Origin: Clostridia bacterium | Lineage (GTDB): Bacteria > Bacillota > Clostridia > Christensenellales > Aristaeellaceae | Assembly (NCBI GenBank): GCA_017447185.1 | Contig: JAFSOC010000040.1 | Span: 62,001-126,000 of the forward strand | DNA length: 64,000 bases | Direction: 5' to 3' | Part shown: in pieces, positions 54,776-64,000 of the stretch | Layout: each line of letters starts with the position of its first letter | Numbering within the stretch: position 1 is the stretch's first letter | Translations under genes and position numbers: made by a program | Notes under the pieces: generated by a model | Told to the model about the DNA's origin: nothing | Database searches by the model: none | The model's input: only the letters and a program-made list of their open reading frames with translations

Positions 54776-55375
54776 ATGAAAATTTACGTTGATTTTGATG
54801 ACTGCCTCTGTGAAACCGGCCGCTATTTCTGCGATCTCGCAGATAAACTCTTCGGCTCCGGAGTCCCCTATGAGCGGATGCACTCCTTTGATATGGATGT
54901 CAGCTTCTCCCTTTCCCGGGAGCAGTTTAACCTCATGATGACCGAAGGCCATAAGCCGGAAGCCCTCCTCTCCCTGGAGGAAACCCCCGGCGCCTCCACG
55001 GTCCTGAATTCCTGGCTGGATAAGGGCTATGACGTCTCCGTCATCACCGGCCGCCCCTACAGCGCCATGGAACCCTCCCGGGAATGGCTCAACCGCCATA
55101 ACCTGGTGCGCGTCCCCATCTACTTCCTGAATAAGTACGGTGACCGCTGGTACGCCCAGCAGCAAAGCCCCTGCTGCCTCGAGCTCGAAGACTACTACAA
55201 AATGCCCTTTGATTATGCGGTGGAAGACTCCCCCCGGGCCTTCCGGTTCTTCTCCCACCTCCCAAACCTGAAAGTCCTCGTCTTCGACCGCCCCTGGAAC
55301 AGGGAAACCCCGTTCCCCACCCCCAATTACCGGAGAGTCCCCACCTGGCCCGAAATCCAAACCCTCGTGAAATAA
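54776..55375 (+). CDS. HAD-superfamily 5'-nucleotidase-like phosphatase
   Basis: 199 residues. N-terminal D-F-D-D-C-L motif with D6 and D8 as nucleophile and acid/base, S/T motif V-I-T-G-R-P near 95, and a final acidic motif Y-A-V-E-D-S-P near 145, the order of HAD enzymes of the NT5C/YorS type (deoxyribonucleotidase) group. No signal peptide, so it acts in the cytoplasm on a phosphate ester, possibly a nucleotide. It lies 30 bases after the GH13 gene with AAAAGGAA upstream and ends at a terminator. Confidence 0.82.
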   Translation: MKIYVDFDDCLCETGRYFCDLADKLFGSGVPYERMHSFDMDVSFSLSREQFNLMMTEGHKPEALLSLEETPGASTVLNSWLDKGYDVSVITGRPYSAMEPSREWLNRHNLVRVPIYFLNKYGDRWYAQQQSPCCLELEDYYKMPFDYAVEDSPRAFRFFSHLPNLKVLVFDRPWNRETPFPTPNYRRVPTWPEIQTLVK

Positions 55376-55380
55376 AAATG

Positions 55381-55404
55381 GGATCCGGACGCAAGTCCGG
55401 ATCC
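55381..55404. terminator. Bidirectional terminator between HAD and SBP genes
   Basis: Perfect 10-bp stem (55381-55390 with 55395-55404) and GCAA loop. On the minus strand it is followed by CATTTTTATTT. Confidence 0.85.
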
Positions 55405-55443
55405 TCTCTTAATATAAACTTTTACAGAACCTTTGGGCAGCCC

Positions 55444-57648
55444 TTAAAAATCCTCCTCAAACTCTCCCACTTCTTCCTCTTCCACACTTTCCTCCGCAAG
55501 CCCAAAATACGCCATCACAATCGCCTGTGACCAGGTCACCTGCGCGGTGATGAAATAATTCTGCAGCTCATTAATCAGAAAGTCGAAGTATACATTGGAA
55601 TAAACCGGAATCGTCGGCAGAACCTCATTGTACTTTTCCTGGAACGCGATCCATTTCTTCACATAGGTGTAGTAATCATACGGCTCCGTTTTCCGCAGGT
55701 CCACCGCCAGCTCGTATAGCTCCTCATCGTCCGAGTAGGTATTGTTCCATACCTGGTGCCCGACGGTCGTATCCGTGCTGTAGGTAATCGACGGGTCCAC
55801 CACCACGTGGAAATTCGTCGCCAGGTAGATCATGTCTGTGGTCCGCTCGGTCTGCCGGTAATACGCATACAGCAGATCCTGCATCGGCGCAGGCACCAGC
55901 GTCATCCGGATGCCGACCTTCGCCAGGTTGTCTGTAAACATGCCCTCTTCCTGCATGTATTCCGCCATGTGGTTCCCTTCCGGATACAGCATCGACAGGT
56001 CCAGCTTCACCAGCTCCCCGTCAATTTCCTTGCACCGGATCGCATCGGTTCCCGGCCGGAATGCTTCCCCGGCCTCGTTCAGGTTCCACCCGGCCTCCTC
56101 CAGCAGGGCCGCCGCCTTCTCCAGGTTCACACCGTAGTGCACCAGCTTGTTCAGGTTCAGCGCCTTCCACGCTTCCAGCGCCGCCTCATATTCCTCGTCC
56201 GTCCGCGCAAACCGGTTCACGGAGTTGGAAACCATCGTGTCATAGTCCGCATTCTGCCCCGGCCGGTAATCTTCCGCCAGCTGCGTCACCGGATACGCAA
56301 TCCCTCCGGTAATCAGTTGGTATTCCCACTGCTCCATCCCGTAGTAGCCGTCCACGGTGATGCCGAAGTTCGTGCAGTATTTCTCGGTCAGCCCGTCCCT
56401 GTCCATGCACCAGGCAATCGCCTGCCGCACTGCTTCCTCGTGTACGGTCGGCCAGTCATAGGTGAAGGTCGCGAAAGCCAGGCCGATCCGCGGGTAGTTC
56501 TGGTAAGAGTAGTTGCCCTCGTCCCTGCGGGCCATCCCGTCCATGATCGTCGGGCCGTAGGTGGCCTTGTTGATCAGGTGCAGGGTTCCTTCCGAAAGCT
56601 CCCCGATCATCGTATCATTGGAAACTTCCGTAAACGCGATCCGCTCGATGCTGGGCTTGATCAGGTAGCACGCAGCGCCGTAATCGTCCTTCCGCTGGGT
56701 TCCGTCTTCATCCAGCAGCGGCACCATCTTTCCTTCCGCGTAGGAAGCCGTGGAAACCCCCGGCAGGCTGTTGTGGTACCACATGCCCTTGTAATGTTCG
56801 TTGATCTTGAAGTGCGCCGTCGTCCCGTCCCATCCCGTCAGCTCATAGGGTCCGGAAACCACGGAAGGATGGGAATTGTATCCCGTATCCGGATCCAGGA
56901 TCGTCTTCTTCAGCAGTTCCGCGGTAAAGGCCGGTTCCGGATTGTTCAGGTCCTCGTTGCCGATATAGATGCCGTAGCCGTCGTCGTATACCTTGCATCC
57001 GGGCGCGATCACGTGGATCGGATAAGGCACGCACAGCAGCAGGCCCAGCTCAAAGAAGTACGGCAGGAATTCATGGTTCAGCGTGATCATCAGCTGGTGG
57101 TCGTCAATCACGTCCACCCCGGTCAGTGATTTTTCCGCAAAGGGAACCTCTTCGCCGCGGATCGCCTTCAACCGCCCGGAAATGTATTCCGAATAGCCGA
57201 AAAGATGCTCCGCCCGATAGATCTTCGCGCCGATCTGCTCCATTTCGGGGCTCATCATCAGCAGCAGGGAAAACGCATAGTCCCACGCGGTGATCGGCGT
57301 CCCGTCGGAATATTCCAGGTCCTCCGCCAGCACGATGTAGTAGATGTGGTTTCCTTCGCTGTCCGCCCGTTTTTCGTGCTGCACCACCACGGAAGGGTCG
57401 AAAACATAGACGCCCTGGTTCTGGTCCCAGTTCACCAGGTTGTATCCGTGGATCAGCGCCCGCACATCGATGTCCGAGGTGTCGTTCCCGAACATTTCCG
57501 TGAAGAAATCACCTTTGGTGATCGTCGTGTGTCCGACGATCAGCTCCTCCGGGGGAATATATTCCTCTTCCGCCAGCGCGGCCGCCGGTCCCTGCGCAAT
57601 CATCAGCATGGCCAGGAGCACGCTCAGCAGTTTTTTGATGTTTCTCAC
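55444..57648 (-). CDS. Orphan family-5 (peptide-type) substrate-binding protein
   Basis: 734 residues from a GTG start at 57648, with a good signal peptide (cleavage after A-L-A) and no lipobox. An ATG at 57690 would add 14 residues, but it lies just after a hairpin and lacks a ribosome binding site. SBP_bac_5 fold with L-E-Y-S-D-G-T-P-I-T-A-W-D near 110 and S-G-P-Y-E-L-T-G-W. The C-terminus is very acidic (E-E-E-E-V-G-E-F-E-E-D-F). No permease or ATPase gene is adjacent, so it must use a transporter elsewhere or act as a peptide sensor. Follows the giant surface protein gene by about 106 bases. Confidence 0.88.
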   Translation of the reverse strand: MRNIKKLLSVLLAMLMIAQGPAAALAEEEYIPPEELIVGHTTITKGDFFTEMFGNDTSDIDVRALIHGYNLVNWDQNQGVYVFDPSVVVQHEKRADSEGNHIYYIVLAEDLEYSDGTPITAWDYAFSLLLMMSPEMEQIGAKIYRAEHLFGYSEYISGRLKAIRGEEVPFAEKSLTGVDVIDDHQLMITLNHEFLPYFFELGLLLCVPYPIHVIAPGCKVYDDGYGIYIGNEDLNNPEPAFTAELLKKTILDPDTGYNSHPSVVSGPYELTGWDGTTAHFKINEHYKGMWYHNSLPGVSTASYAEGKMVPLLDEDGTQRKDDYGAACYLIKPSIERIAFTEVSNDTMIGELSEGTLHLINKATYGPTIMDGMARRDEGNYSYQNYPRIGLAFATFTYDWPTVHEEAVRQAIAWCMDRDGLTEKYCTNFGITVDGYYGMEQWEYQLITGGIAYPVTQLAEDYRPGQNADYDTMVSNSVNRFARTDEEYEAALEAWKALNLNKLVHYGVNLEKAAALLEEAGWNLNEAGEAFRPGTDAIRCKEIDGELVKLDLSMLYPEGNHMAEYMQEEGMFTDNLAKVGIRMTLVPAPMQDLLYAYYRQTERTTDMIYLATNFHVVVDPSITYSTDTTVGHQVWNNTYSDDEELYELAVDLRKTEPYDYYTYVKKWIAFQEKYNEVLPTIPVYSNVYFDFLINELQNYFITAQVTWSQAIVMAYFGLAEESVEEEEVGEFEEDF

Positions 57649-57680
57649 ATGCCGTCCCTTCTTCCCTCGAAGCGTTTCAG

Positions 57681-57724
57681 AAAAATTCATACACGAGGGG
57701 GCCGCGTCATTCAGCCCCCTCGTG
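57681..57724 (-). terminator. Hairpin between surface protein and orphan SBP genes
   Basis: Perfect 11-bp stem (57692-57702 with 57714-57724), 30 bases after the surface-protein stop; a TTTTT run follows seven bases later on the minus strand. Probably a weak terminator or attenuator. Confidence 0.6.
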
Positions 57725-57754
57725 AGGTTTGTTCATCCGGTTGTAAGTCGTTTT

Positions 57755-60700
57755 TTACTCGTAGCAGTCGCCTACATGGTTGATCAGCAGCTCCAGGGCC
57801 AGAGGTGTATCGTAGTCTTCAATGACCGTCAGTCCCTGTCCCGGAACCTTGGGTTTCTCCGTTTCTCCCTCGGGCAGCTGCGGACGCGTCCACAGCGCGT
57901 TGGTGAATACGGTTTCATTCCCGTTCACTGTTGCCCCGCTCTGAGTATACCCGGCAACGGAGCGTTCTGTCCAGCTGTAGGTGATCGTCTCTCCGGCCCG
58001 GGTCAGCGGCAGGTTCCTGACCTCCGCGTGCCAGCCGTTTTCTTCCGTCAGGTGCACGGTCGCCACAGCGGCTTCCCCGTTGCTCAGCACCACGGTCACA
58101 GATGCGGGCCGCATGCCCATTTCGTTGTTATTGTCGTCCCATACCTTCCGGACGGACACGGAGGTCACTTCCGGCTGGTGGCGGTTCGTAATCACGGTGC
58201 GGTCTCCGGTCTTTTCCACCGTGGCGGTATAGCCCGGAACTTCTTCCTCCTGCCAGCTGTAGGTGATCGGCTGTCCGTCGCGGGTGGCTTCCAGGTTATG
58301 GATCTCCGCAGTCCATCCGTTCTCCTCGCTCAGCACCGCGGTCTGCACGGCGGTTCCGTCCGCCAGCAGGGTCACGGTGATCTTTGCCGGCCGGCTGCCG
58401 TCCAGGTTGTCCATATCGTCCCAGATTTTCACAACCGTCTGCGTGATGGGTTCAGGCGTCGCTTCCGGTTCCGGTGTGGGCGCCTCTGTCGCTTCCGGCG
58501 TGGGTGCCGGCGTCTCTTCCGGCGTCACCGCCGGCGTAGCCGTCGGTGTCACTTCCGGTGTCACCGTGGGCGTGGCCGTCGGTGTTGCTTCCGGTGTGGG
58601 CGTGGGCGTCGGCGTCACTTCCGGCGTCTCTTCCGGTGTGGGCGTCGGGGTCACCTCCGGCGTCTCTTCCGGTGTGGGCGTCGGGGTCACTTCCGGCGTC
58701 TCCTCCGGTGTGGGGGTAGGCGTCGGGGTCACTTCCGGCGTCTCCTCCGGTGTGGGGGTAGGCGTCGGCGTCACTTCCGGTGTCTCCTCCGGTGTGGGTG
58801 TCGGCGTCGGGGTGGGTGTCGGCGTCGGAGTCGGCGTAGGTGTAGGCGTTGGCGTCGGCGTCGGCGTCGGTGTGGGCGTCGGCGTTTCCTCCGGCTTGCG
58901 GGCATTGGTAAATGCCGCGGTGCTCAGTTCCTCGCGGATCGTTCCCGTATCGCCGGTGGCTGTGGTGGTGAACAGCTCTTCCGGTTCCTCTGCCACCGTG
59001 AAGGTAATGCCGACCGGCAGTCCCTTCGCCCGGGCCTTTTCACCGTCCTTCAGCGTGAATTCGGCAATGCCGTTCCTGAATGTCAGGTCGCCGTAGGTCC
59101 CGTTCACATACCGGTCTCCCAGCGTCACCGTGAAGCGGAAGGTCTTCTCATGGTCTTCCGCCGTGTCGCTTTCCACCGTTTTGCTGATTTCCAGTTCGCC
59201 GGTCTTCTGGGTGTTGACGATCTGGATGGAAGCGGGTTTCCCGTCCTCCGTCAGGTCGCTTCCCTGCGTGTAGGACTTGTATTCCGTGCCCGGCACGCTG
59301 GCCGACACTTCCCGGACCGTATATTCCACTCTGGCGTAGTCCGGATCCGTCTCTGCTTCTTTGTAGAAGTAGCCGTCCCCGTCCCTGCGATAGGTTTCCA
59401 GGCCCGTCCATTCTGCGGTCCATGCCTTGGCTTCTCCGTTGCTGTCCGGTGTGCCGTCCAGTTCAACGGTCCTGCCGGTGGCGCTGCCGTCCGCATACAG
59501 TTCAAGGACGATCTTTGCGCCTTCGGGCGGGGTATTGGTCCCGTCGTAATTCAGCCAGGTCTTGTCCGCTGTGACGCTCCGTTTCGTCATGCGGTTTACG
59601 AAAACCGCGTCTCCGGTAATTTCGCTGCGGATCCTCCACAGGAAGTCCACATGGCCCGGAATCGGCTCCCTTCCGTATTCAAACACAGGAGCGCCGTTTT
59701 CATCGCGGGTGTACTTACCCCGTTCCGTCTTGTACAGGATCGCCTGGTAGCAGCTCTTTCCCTCATCGTCCTTTCCCTGGCCGATGATATAGCGGAATGC
59801 GAAATACGTTTCCTCATCCGTCAGCATTTCGCCTGTGCTCTTTGTGTCTTCCACAACGAGCAGCGTATAGGTTTTCCCCAGCATCCCGTCGTTCACGTCG
59901 CTGAGCGTATATCCCGGCAGGTCGATGGTTTTCACATTGCCGGTCTTGTCCACCGTCACGCTGCCCTGTCCCAGCAGTGTGTCCGTATAGGTGTAGGTGT
60001 AAAGGCCGTTTTTCATACCGGCAGTGGATTTTTCCAGGTAAACGGAGAAAGTGTATGTCTCCGCTTCCTTCATTTCATATCCGAGAACCGTCTTGGATGC
60101 GGGAGGCGTCATGGTCACACTGCCGGTAGTCGGCACGTCACCGATCACAATGTTGCCGTTGGATCCGATGCCGCCGCCCCTGGTTTTTGCCTTGTTTCCG
60201 GAAATAACCACAAGCGCGTTCACGTTTGTATTCGTCGGGTTGCTCTTCAGCCGGACATCCCCGGTGGATCCGGCATCCAGGTACGCAATCAGTTCTGCCG
60301 AGACCGGTTCACCGTTGTTAAACGGATTGTCGAAAACTTCTTTGTCATATGCACTCACCACATGGGTCCAGTTGTATGCCGCACCGTTCATCATGTAGGG
60401 AGAAAGCTTGGCTTTTGTCCCGTATCCCGTCTGCCGCATGGTGAAATACAGGTCATTGTCATTCCCGTTCGGGGCGGTGTTTCCGTAGATTGCAGCGCCT
60501 CTTCCCATAAAGAGGGACAGGTTCACCGTTTCGCAGCAGGCAATACCGCCGCCGTAGGTGGCTTCGTTCCCTGTAATCAGTACATTCGTCAGTTTCAGCA
60601 GTCCGTTCCTCGTGCCGGCGCGGGCAGCGTTCACATAAATTCCGCCGCCGCCGTAGCTGCTTCCCGTATCATTTTGGGATTCGTTCCCGGTAATAAATCC

Positions 60701-63700
60701 TCCGGAAATCGTACCGGTACAGCTGTCCTGGATGCAGATACCGCCGCCTTCCGCGTGCGCCTTATTGTTGGATACGGTACCTCCGGTCATATTCAGCAGG
60801 CTGTTGCTGTTCAGGTCATTGTAGGATGCGCCGACCTGGATTCCGCCGCCGGTGGAGCCGTTGATTCCGATAGTGGGATTATACTCATATCCGCTGGCCT
60901 GGTTCTGCGTAATCGTGCCGCCGCTCAGGTTCATGACCGCGCCGGCAACCAGAATAACGCCGCCGCCGTTGCCCTGGACCGGCAGGTTATTTATATATCT
61001 CCTCGCTTTTGCGATATTGTTGCTGATAGTGCCGCCGCTCATGTTCAGCGTTCCGCCGTACATATGGATACCGCCGCCGTAGAGGGACAGGTTTCCGGTA
61101 ATCAGGCTGCCCGGCCGGACATTGACCTGGGCATTCTTCGCGAATACCGCGCCGCCGCCTTCCCATTGCGTGCCGTTCCAGTCCGCTTCGGGATAGCTGT
61201 TGTTCCGCAGGACCGAACCGTCACCCAGGTTCAGCACAGCTCCGCTTCCCACGTGAATGATTGACGCGTCTGCCGTAACTTCTGTCTTGTTACCGTCCAG
61301 GATCACGTGTTCCAGCGTCAGCGTTCCGGTCACGTTCACCATCGTTCCGATGAACGCCGGATCGCGCAGCAGGGTAATCGGTTTGCGGTCCCCGCTGGTC
61401 CATTCCGCGTCTTCCACCGTGATGGTGTTCAGCACCAGCGCCATCTTGTCCGCGTATACATGATCGGTGAAGGTTCCGGGGGTTACCGTCATGCCCAAAG
61501 CCTGGCAGTCCCGCACCACAATGTCCGTCATTGCGGTATCCGCGGCTTCGGTATAGGTTTCGTAGGCAGCGTCCTGCTTTGCGTTCAGCACGTCCCTGAT
61601 CTTGTCAAAGGACTTGTAGGGGTTGTCCCTGCTGCCGTCTCCGGCGGCGTCGTCACCGTTTACGCCGTCCACATACAGGCCGGTATACACATCGTTCTCC
61701 CGGTAATGAATCCGGACATTCGGATTTGCCGCGTCCAGTTCATCCGCGAAAGTGACCTCCGCGCGGGTGCAGTCAATATACACATCCGTCAGGTTGCTGC
61801 CGGCGTTCATAATGACATATACCAGGTCATGGCTCATATTTTTCTGGGAATTCGCGAAATACGCCTTCGCCGGAGCATTGCTTCCGGTGAATCCGTTTCC
61901 GTTCATCCACCATGGATTGTTCAGGAAAATGATATTTGCAAAGGAACCGATTTTTGCGGCCAGGTTGTCGTTCAGCGGCGCATCGTTGTTCTGGATGAAG
62001 CTGGCGCCGGCCGTTGCCGCAAAGGCTCCGTTCGCCACATTGTAGGGATTGTCCAGCCGCAGCACCGCAATGCCGGCCGCATCCGCGAATGCACCCGCCT
62101 GGATTCTCTGGGATCCTTTTCCGGTGAAGGAAACGGTTTTCAGCGCGGTGCAGCCGGTAAAGGCACTCGGGTTCACTTCCATCGCGTTGAACCGGGCGCT
62201 GAAGGATGCCAGCGCGCTGCAGCCGTCAAATGTGCCTGCCGGAAGGGTGAAGCTGCCGTCCTGGTTGTCCGTGGTTCCCAGCGTCACCGTTTTCAGTGCC
62301 GTGCAGTCCTTGAATGCGTTGGCCGGCAGGTTCACGCCCACCCAGTTGACTGCAATCTCCTCCAGCGCGCCCATTTCGTTCAGGGCATTCTCCCCGACGG
62401 TAAATGTGCTGCTGTGGTTGAAGGTGATCTTTTCGATCACGGCCTTGTCGGCCGCGGGAAGTTCCCGGATCCCGGCCACACTCAGGGTTATTCCGTCCAT
62501 CAGCTTTTCCCGGGAATTGTATACTTCTCCCTGGTTCGTGCTGGTAAAGGTGATGTCCGTCACCGTGCTGTCATACAGTCCCGTGATCCAGGCTTTGTGG
62601 TTTTCATCCAGTTCATACCAGAATACGCTGTCATGGCAGATGGTATCAATCGATCCCGCGTCAGGGTAGGTTACCCGGCCGATCGCTTCCAGCGCGGGCA
62701 GCGGATCGTTATCCGCACCGGTTACGTTTGTCCGGCTGACTGCGAAATTGACCTGCAGTTTTTCCTGGTTCGCCGGCACCGCGCCGGTCTCAACAGTGAC
62801 CAGTGCATCGGTGTCATCCGTATCCACGTTCACTGTCAGGGAGTCATAGCTGTTAAAGTCAAATGTACTGAAAGCGCCGGCGCTGATCTGGGTCACGCCC
62901 TGCTTCAGGTTTACCGTGATGTTTTTGAATCCGGATGCGTACTTGAGCAGTGAATTCGTCAGCGCATCGGAGGTCAGGTTTCCGTTCGGAATGGTACGAA
63001 CATTCAGCTCCAGGTCAATCTGGGGAGCATCCGGCCAGCCGAGAATGCTGTACCAGGCATCATCGATGCAGGTCGTTGTAATTTTGCTGACTTTTGTATT
63101 GTAGAAGGAACAGTATCCAAGATCACGGATACCGCCCTGGAAATACAGCTCACCGGTACTGTTCTGGAAAGCATTCTGCCCGATGGTTGTTTTCTGGCTG
63201 CTTCCTGCGGTAAAGGTCTTCAGTTTGCCTGCAAAGGCAAAAGCTTTGGCTCCGATCTGGTCAATACCGGCTTTGCTGGTAAAGCTCTCCAGGCTGGAAT
63301 CTTCATAGTTTTCCGCGTCAAATGCATGTTCGCCGATGGTCAGCTTGCTGCCGCTTCCCCCGGCTGTCTGCGCAACCTGCTTCAGGCCCGTGCATCTGTA
63401 GAAGGCGTAATTTCCGATCCTGAATACCGGGGCTTGGATCGTAACGGTTTCGATGGAGGATTCTCCTTCGAACACCCTGCTTTCCGTTCCGGTCACCGTG
63501 TATGTGGTTTCGCTGTCCTTGGGCCAGGTGATGCTTTCCGGAATGGTGAGATTCGCTTTCTGCGCGTCTTCAAGTCCGGATACAAAGCCGGAAATCAGGG
63601 CACTGCCCGTCTCTTCATTGATGGTATAGGTGAAAAGTCCGTCATTGGCATTGCTGATATCATCCCCGCCGATAAATTTCAGCAGGAACGGACATGGTTC

Positions 63701-64000
63701 TCCTCCGTTGGCAGACAGTATAAAGACGCATCCTGCCGCCGGCAGCTCTGTCGTCAGGAACGTAACCGTAAGGTCCCTCAGGTTGACATTCAGGTAGGCG
63801 GAGTAATCCGCATCCGAATCATACTTTATCGGGATATAGTTGTCATAGGTGCTCTCCGTGACCCCCGCCGCGTCAAGAATCTCGGCCAGGGATACGGTAC
63901 CCATCTGCGTGACGACATATTTCTTTTTTTCAGCCGGGGGATTAAAGGTGACAATAATAGCCCATTCCCCTTGTCCGTCATCGCCGCCTGCCCAGTCATA
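57755..64000 (-). CDS. Giant multidomain surface protein (BspA-LRR, beta-helix, Cna_B), N-terminus cut by window edge
   Basis: At least 2081 residues; the frame is open to the right edge, so the signal peptide and start are missing. From N to C: BspA-type leucine-rich repeats with I-G-x-x-A-F motifs (about 63600-61700), a right-handed beta-helix with repeated M-S-G-G-T-I-S-N-N units (about 61690-60430), isopeptide/DUF7601-like and Cna_B beta-sandwiches (about 60100-58900), a Thr-Pro-Glu stalk (58890-58450), and two more Cna_B domains with K-x-W-D-D (58440-57900). It ends in a short tail with N-H-V-G-D-C-Y-E and no LPXTG or membrane helix. Probably an adhesin. Confidence 0.92.
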   Translation of the reverse strand, partial: YDWAGGDDGQGEWAIIVTFNPPAEKKKYVVTQMGTVSLAEILDAAGVTESTYDNYIPIKYDSDADYSAYLNVNLRDLTVTFLTTELPAAGCVFILSANGGEPCPFLLKFIGGDDISNANDGLFTYTINEETGSALISGFVSGLEDAQKANLTIPESITWPKDSETTYTVTGTESRVFEGESSIETVTIQAPVFRIGNYAFYRCTGLKQVAQTAGGSGSKLTIGEHAFDAENYEDSSLESFTSKAGIDQIGAKAFAFAGKLKTFTAGSSQKTTIGQNAFQNSTGELYFQGGIRDLGYCSFYNTKVSKITTTCIDDAWYSILGWPDAPQIDLELNVRTIPNGNLTSDALTNSLLKYASGFKNITVNLKQGVTQISAGAFSTFDFNSYDSLTVNVDTDDTDALVTVETGAVPANQEKLQVNFAVSRTNVTGADNDPLPALEAIGRVTYPDAGSIDTICHDSVFWYELDENHKAWITGLYDSTVTDITFTSTNQGEVYNSREKLMDGITLSVAGIRELPAADKAVIEKITFNHSSTFTVGENALNEMGALEEIAVNWVGVNLPANAFKDCTALKTVTLGTTDNQDGSFTLPAGTFDGCSALASFSARFNAMEVNPSAFTGCTALKTVSFTGKGSQRIQAGAFADAAGIAVLRLDNPYNVANGAFAATAGASFIQNNDAPLNDNLAAKIGSFANIIFLNNPWWMNGNGFTGSNAPAKAYFANSQKNMSHDLVYVIMNAGSNLTDVYIDCTRAEVTFADELDAANPNVRIHYRENDVYTGLYVDGVNGDDAAGDGSRDNPYKSFDKIRDVLNAKQDAAYETYTEAADTAMTDIVVRDCQALGMTVTPGTFTDHVYADKMALVLNTITVEDAEWTSGDRKPITLLRDPAFIGTMVNVTGTLTLEHVILDGNKTEVTADASIIHVGSGAVLNLGDGSVLRNNSYPEADWNGTQWEGGGAVFAKNAQVNVRPGSLITGNLSLYGGGIHMYGGTLNMSGGTISNNIAKARRYINNLPVQGNGGGVILVAGAVMNLSGGTITQNQASGYEYNPTIGINGSTGGGIQVGASYNDLNSNSLLNMTGGTVSNNKAHAEGGGICIQDSCTGTISGGFITGNESQNDTGSSYGGGGIYVNAARAGTRNGLLKLTNVLITGNEATYGGGIACCETVNLSLFMGRGAAIYGNTAPNGNDNDLYFTMRQTGYGTKAKLSPYMMNGAAYNWTHVVSAYDKEVFDNPFNNGEPVSAELIAYLDAGSTGDVRLKSNPTNTNVNALVVISGNKAKTRGGGIGSNGNIVIGDVPTTGSVTMTPPASKTVLGYEMKEAETYTFSVYLEKSTAGMKNGLYTYTYTDTLLGQGSVTVDKTGNVKTIDLPGYTLSDVNDGMLGKTYTLLVVEDTKSTGEMLTDEETYFAFRYIIGQGKDDEGKSCYQAILYKTERGKYTRDENGAPVFEYGREPIPGHVDFLWRIRSEITGDAVFVNRMTKRSVTADKTWLNYDGTNTPPEGAKIVLELYADGSATGRTVELDGTPDSNGEAKAWTAEWTGLETYRRDGDGYFYKEAETDPDYARVEYTVREVSASVPGTEYKSYTQGSDLTEDGKPASIQIVNTQKTGELEISKTVESDTAEDHEKTFRFTVTLGDRYVNGTYGDLTFRNGIAEFTLKDGEKARAKGLPVGITFTVAEEPEELFTTTATGDTGTIREELSTAAFTNARKPEETPTPTPTPTPTPTPTPTPTPTPTPTPTPTPTPEETPEVTPTPTPTPEETPEVTPTPTPTPEETPEVTPTPTPEETPEVTPTPTPEETPEVTPTPTPTPEATPTATPTVTPEVTPTATPAVTPEETPAPTPEATEAPTPEPEATPEPITQTVVKIWDDMDNLDGSRPAKITVTLLADGTAVQTAVLSEENGWTAEIHNLEATRDGQPITYSWQEEEVPGYTATVEKTGDRTVITNRHQPEVTSVSVRKVWDDNNNEMGMRPASVTVVLSNGEAAVATVHLTEENGWHAEVRNLPLTRAGETITYSWTERSVAGYTQSGATVNGNETVFTNALWTRPQLPEGETEKPKVPGQGLTVIEDYDTPLALELLINHVGDCYE
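58614..58811 (-). repeat. Tandem 36/42-bp repeats encoding the Thr-Pro-Glu stalk
   Basis: Five units, two of 36 bp (58614, 58650) and three of 42 bp (58686, 58728, 58770), encode [10 protein letters not shown] blocks. A pure Thr-Pro run follows to about 58890. All units are multiples of three, so copy changes alter stalk length without frameshift. Confidence 0.85.

Noticed and set aside
53081..55360. N-terminal extension of the 364-residue membrane protein frame on the minus strand
   Set aside because: It is antisense to the GH13 and HAD genes, whose motifs are clear. A ribosome binding site and promoter support the start at 53080.
58614..58811. CRISPR-like array
   Set aside because: The units are contiguous and coding with no unique spacers.
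58263..59096. Plus-strand Gly-Val repeat frame
   Set aside because: It is the complement of the Thr-Pro stalk repeats; Gly-Val repetition is a by-product.
57440..61264. Open frame of about 1270 codons antisense to the giant surface protein and orphan SBP
   Set aside because: Low-complexity Arg/Cys/Gly/His translation arising from GC-rich third positions on the other strand; no ribosome binding site or domain.

Overview
The window looks like a chromosomal segment of a fairly GC-rich member of the Bacillota, probably a gut or rumen Clostridia. That is inference; a Christensenellales-like lineage is only a guess. Support comes from a Gram-positive-type replicative polymerase (PolC), DivIC, the flotillin FloA with its NfeD partner, strong AGGAGG-type ribosome binding sites, and the block frr-uppS-cdsA-dxr-rseP-ispG-polC, which is a conserved Firmicutes gene order. 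No rRNA, tRNA, CRISPR, insertion sequence, phage or plasmid gene was seen.

Layout. 1-6.7 kb (+): MATE exporter, nfeD-floA-membrane protein operon, GH31 alpha-glucosidase and DegV lipid-binding protein. 6.7-20 kb (-): a minimal SufB/SufC Fe-S pair, a Ppx/GppA phosphatase, DivIC, polC and the isoprenoid/phospholipid block up to frr, which has a good promoter. 20-22.8 kb: TraX-family protein, GNAT acetyltransferase and two coupled membrane proteins. 22.9-36.8 kb (-): two complete oligopeptide ABC importers back to back, the first with SBP first and a small membrane protein last, the second with SBP last. 37-44 kb (-): a likely operon of C69 dipeptidase, MATE exporter, Ste24-like M48 protease and coiled-coil protein, then a membrane EAL phosphodiesterase. 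44-55.4 kb: a carbohydrate locus with sugar SBP, MalF/MalG permeases and an MsmX-type ATPase, a GH53 galactanase coupled to an unknown membrane protein, and a divergent GH13 amylase followed by a HAD phosphatase. 55.4-64 kb (-): an orphan family-5 SBP and a giant multidomain surface protein cut by the right edge.

Functional picture. The right half is a nutrient-capture region: peptides (two Opp systems, a dipeptidase, an orphan SBP) and polysaccharide-derived sugars (GH53, GH13, GH31, an ABC importer). The two transport operons with leading SBP genes carry similar LacI/CcpA-type operators upstream of their promoters, and both have a strong hairpin directly after the SBP gene, which would let the SBP be made in excess over the permeases.

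Most unusual points. (1) The OppC permease of the first peptide system carries a roughly 280-residue extracytoplasmic insertion built from 64-65-residue tandem repeats. (2) The MalF permease has an N-terminal module resembling a Wzz-type polysaccharide co-polymerase. (3) The sugar SBP ends in a SusE/SusF-like module. (4) None of the exported proteins with a visible N-terminus has a lipobox, and the giant adhesin lacks LPXTG, ending instead in a Gly-Asp-Cys-Tyr-Glu tail, so how these proteins stay at the surface is unexplained. A cautious hypothesis is that the permease-borne extracytoplasmic modules help retain unanchored SBPs.
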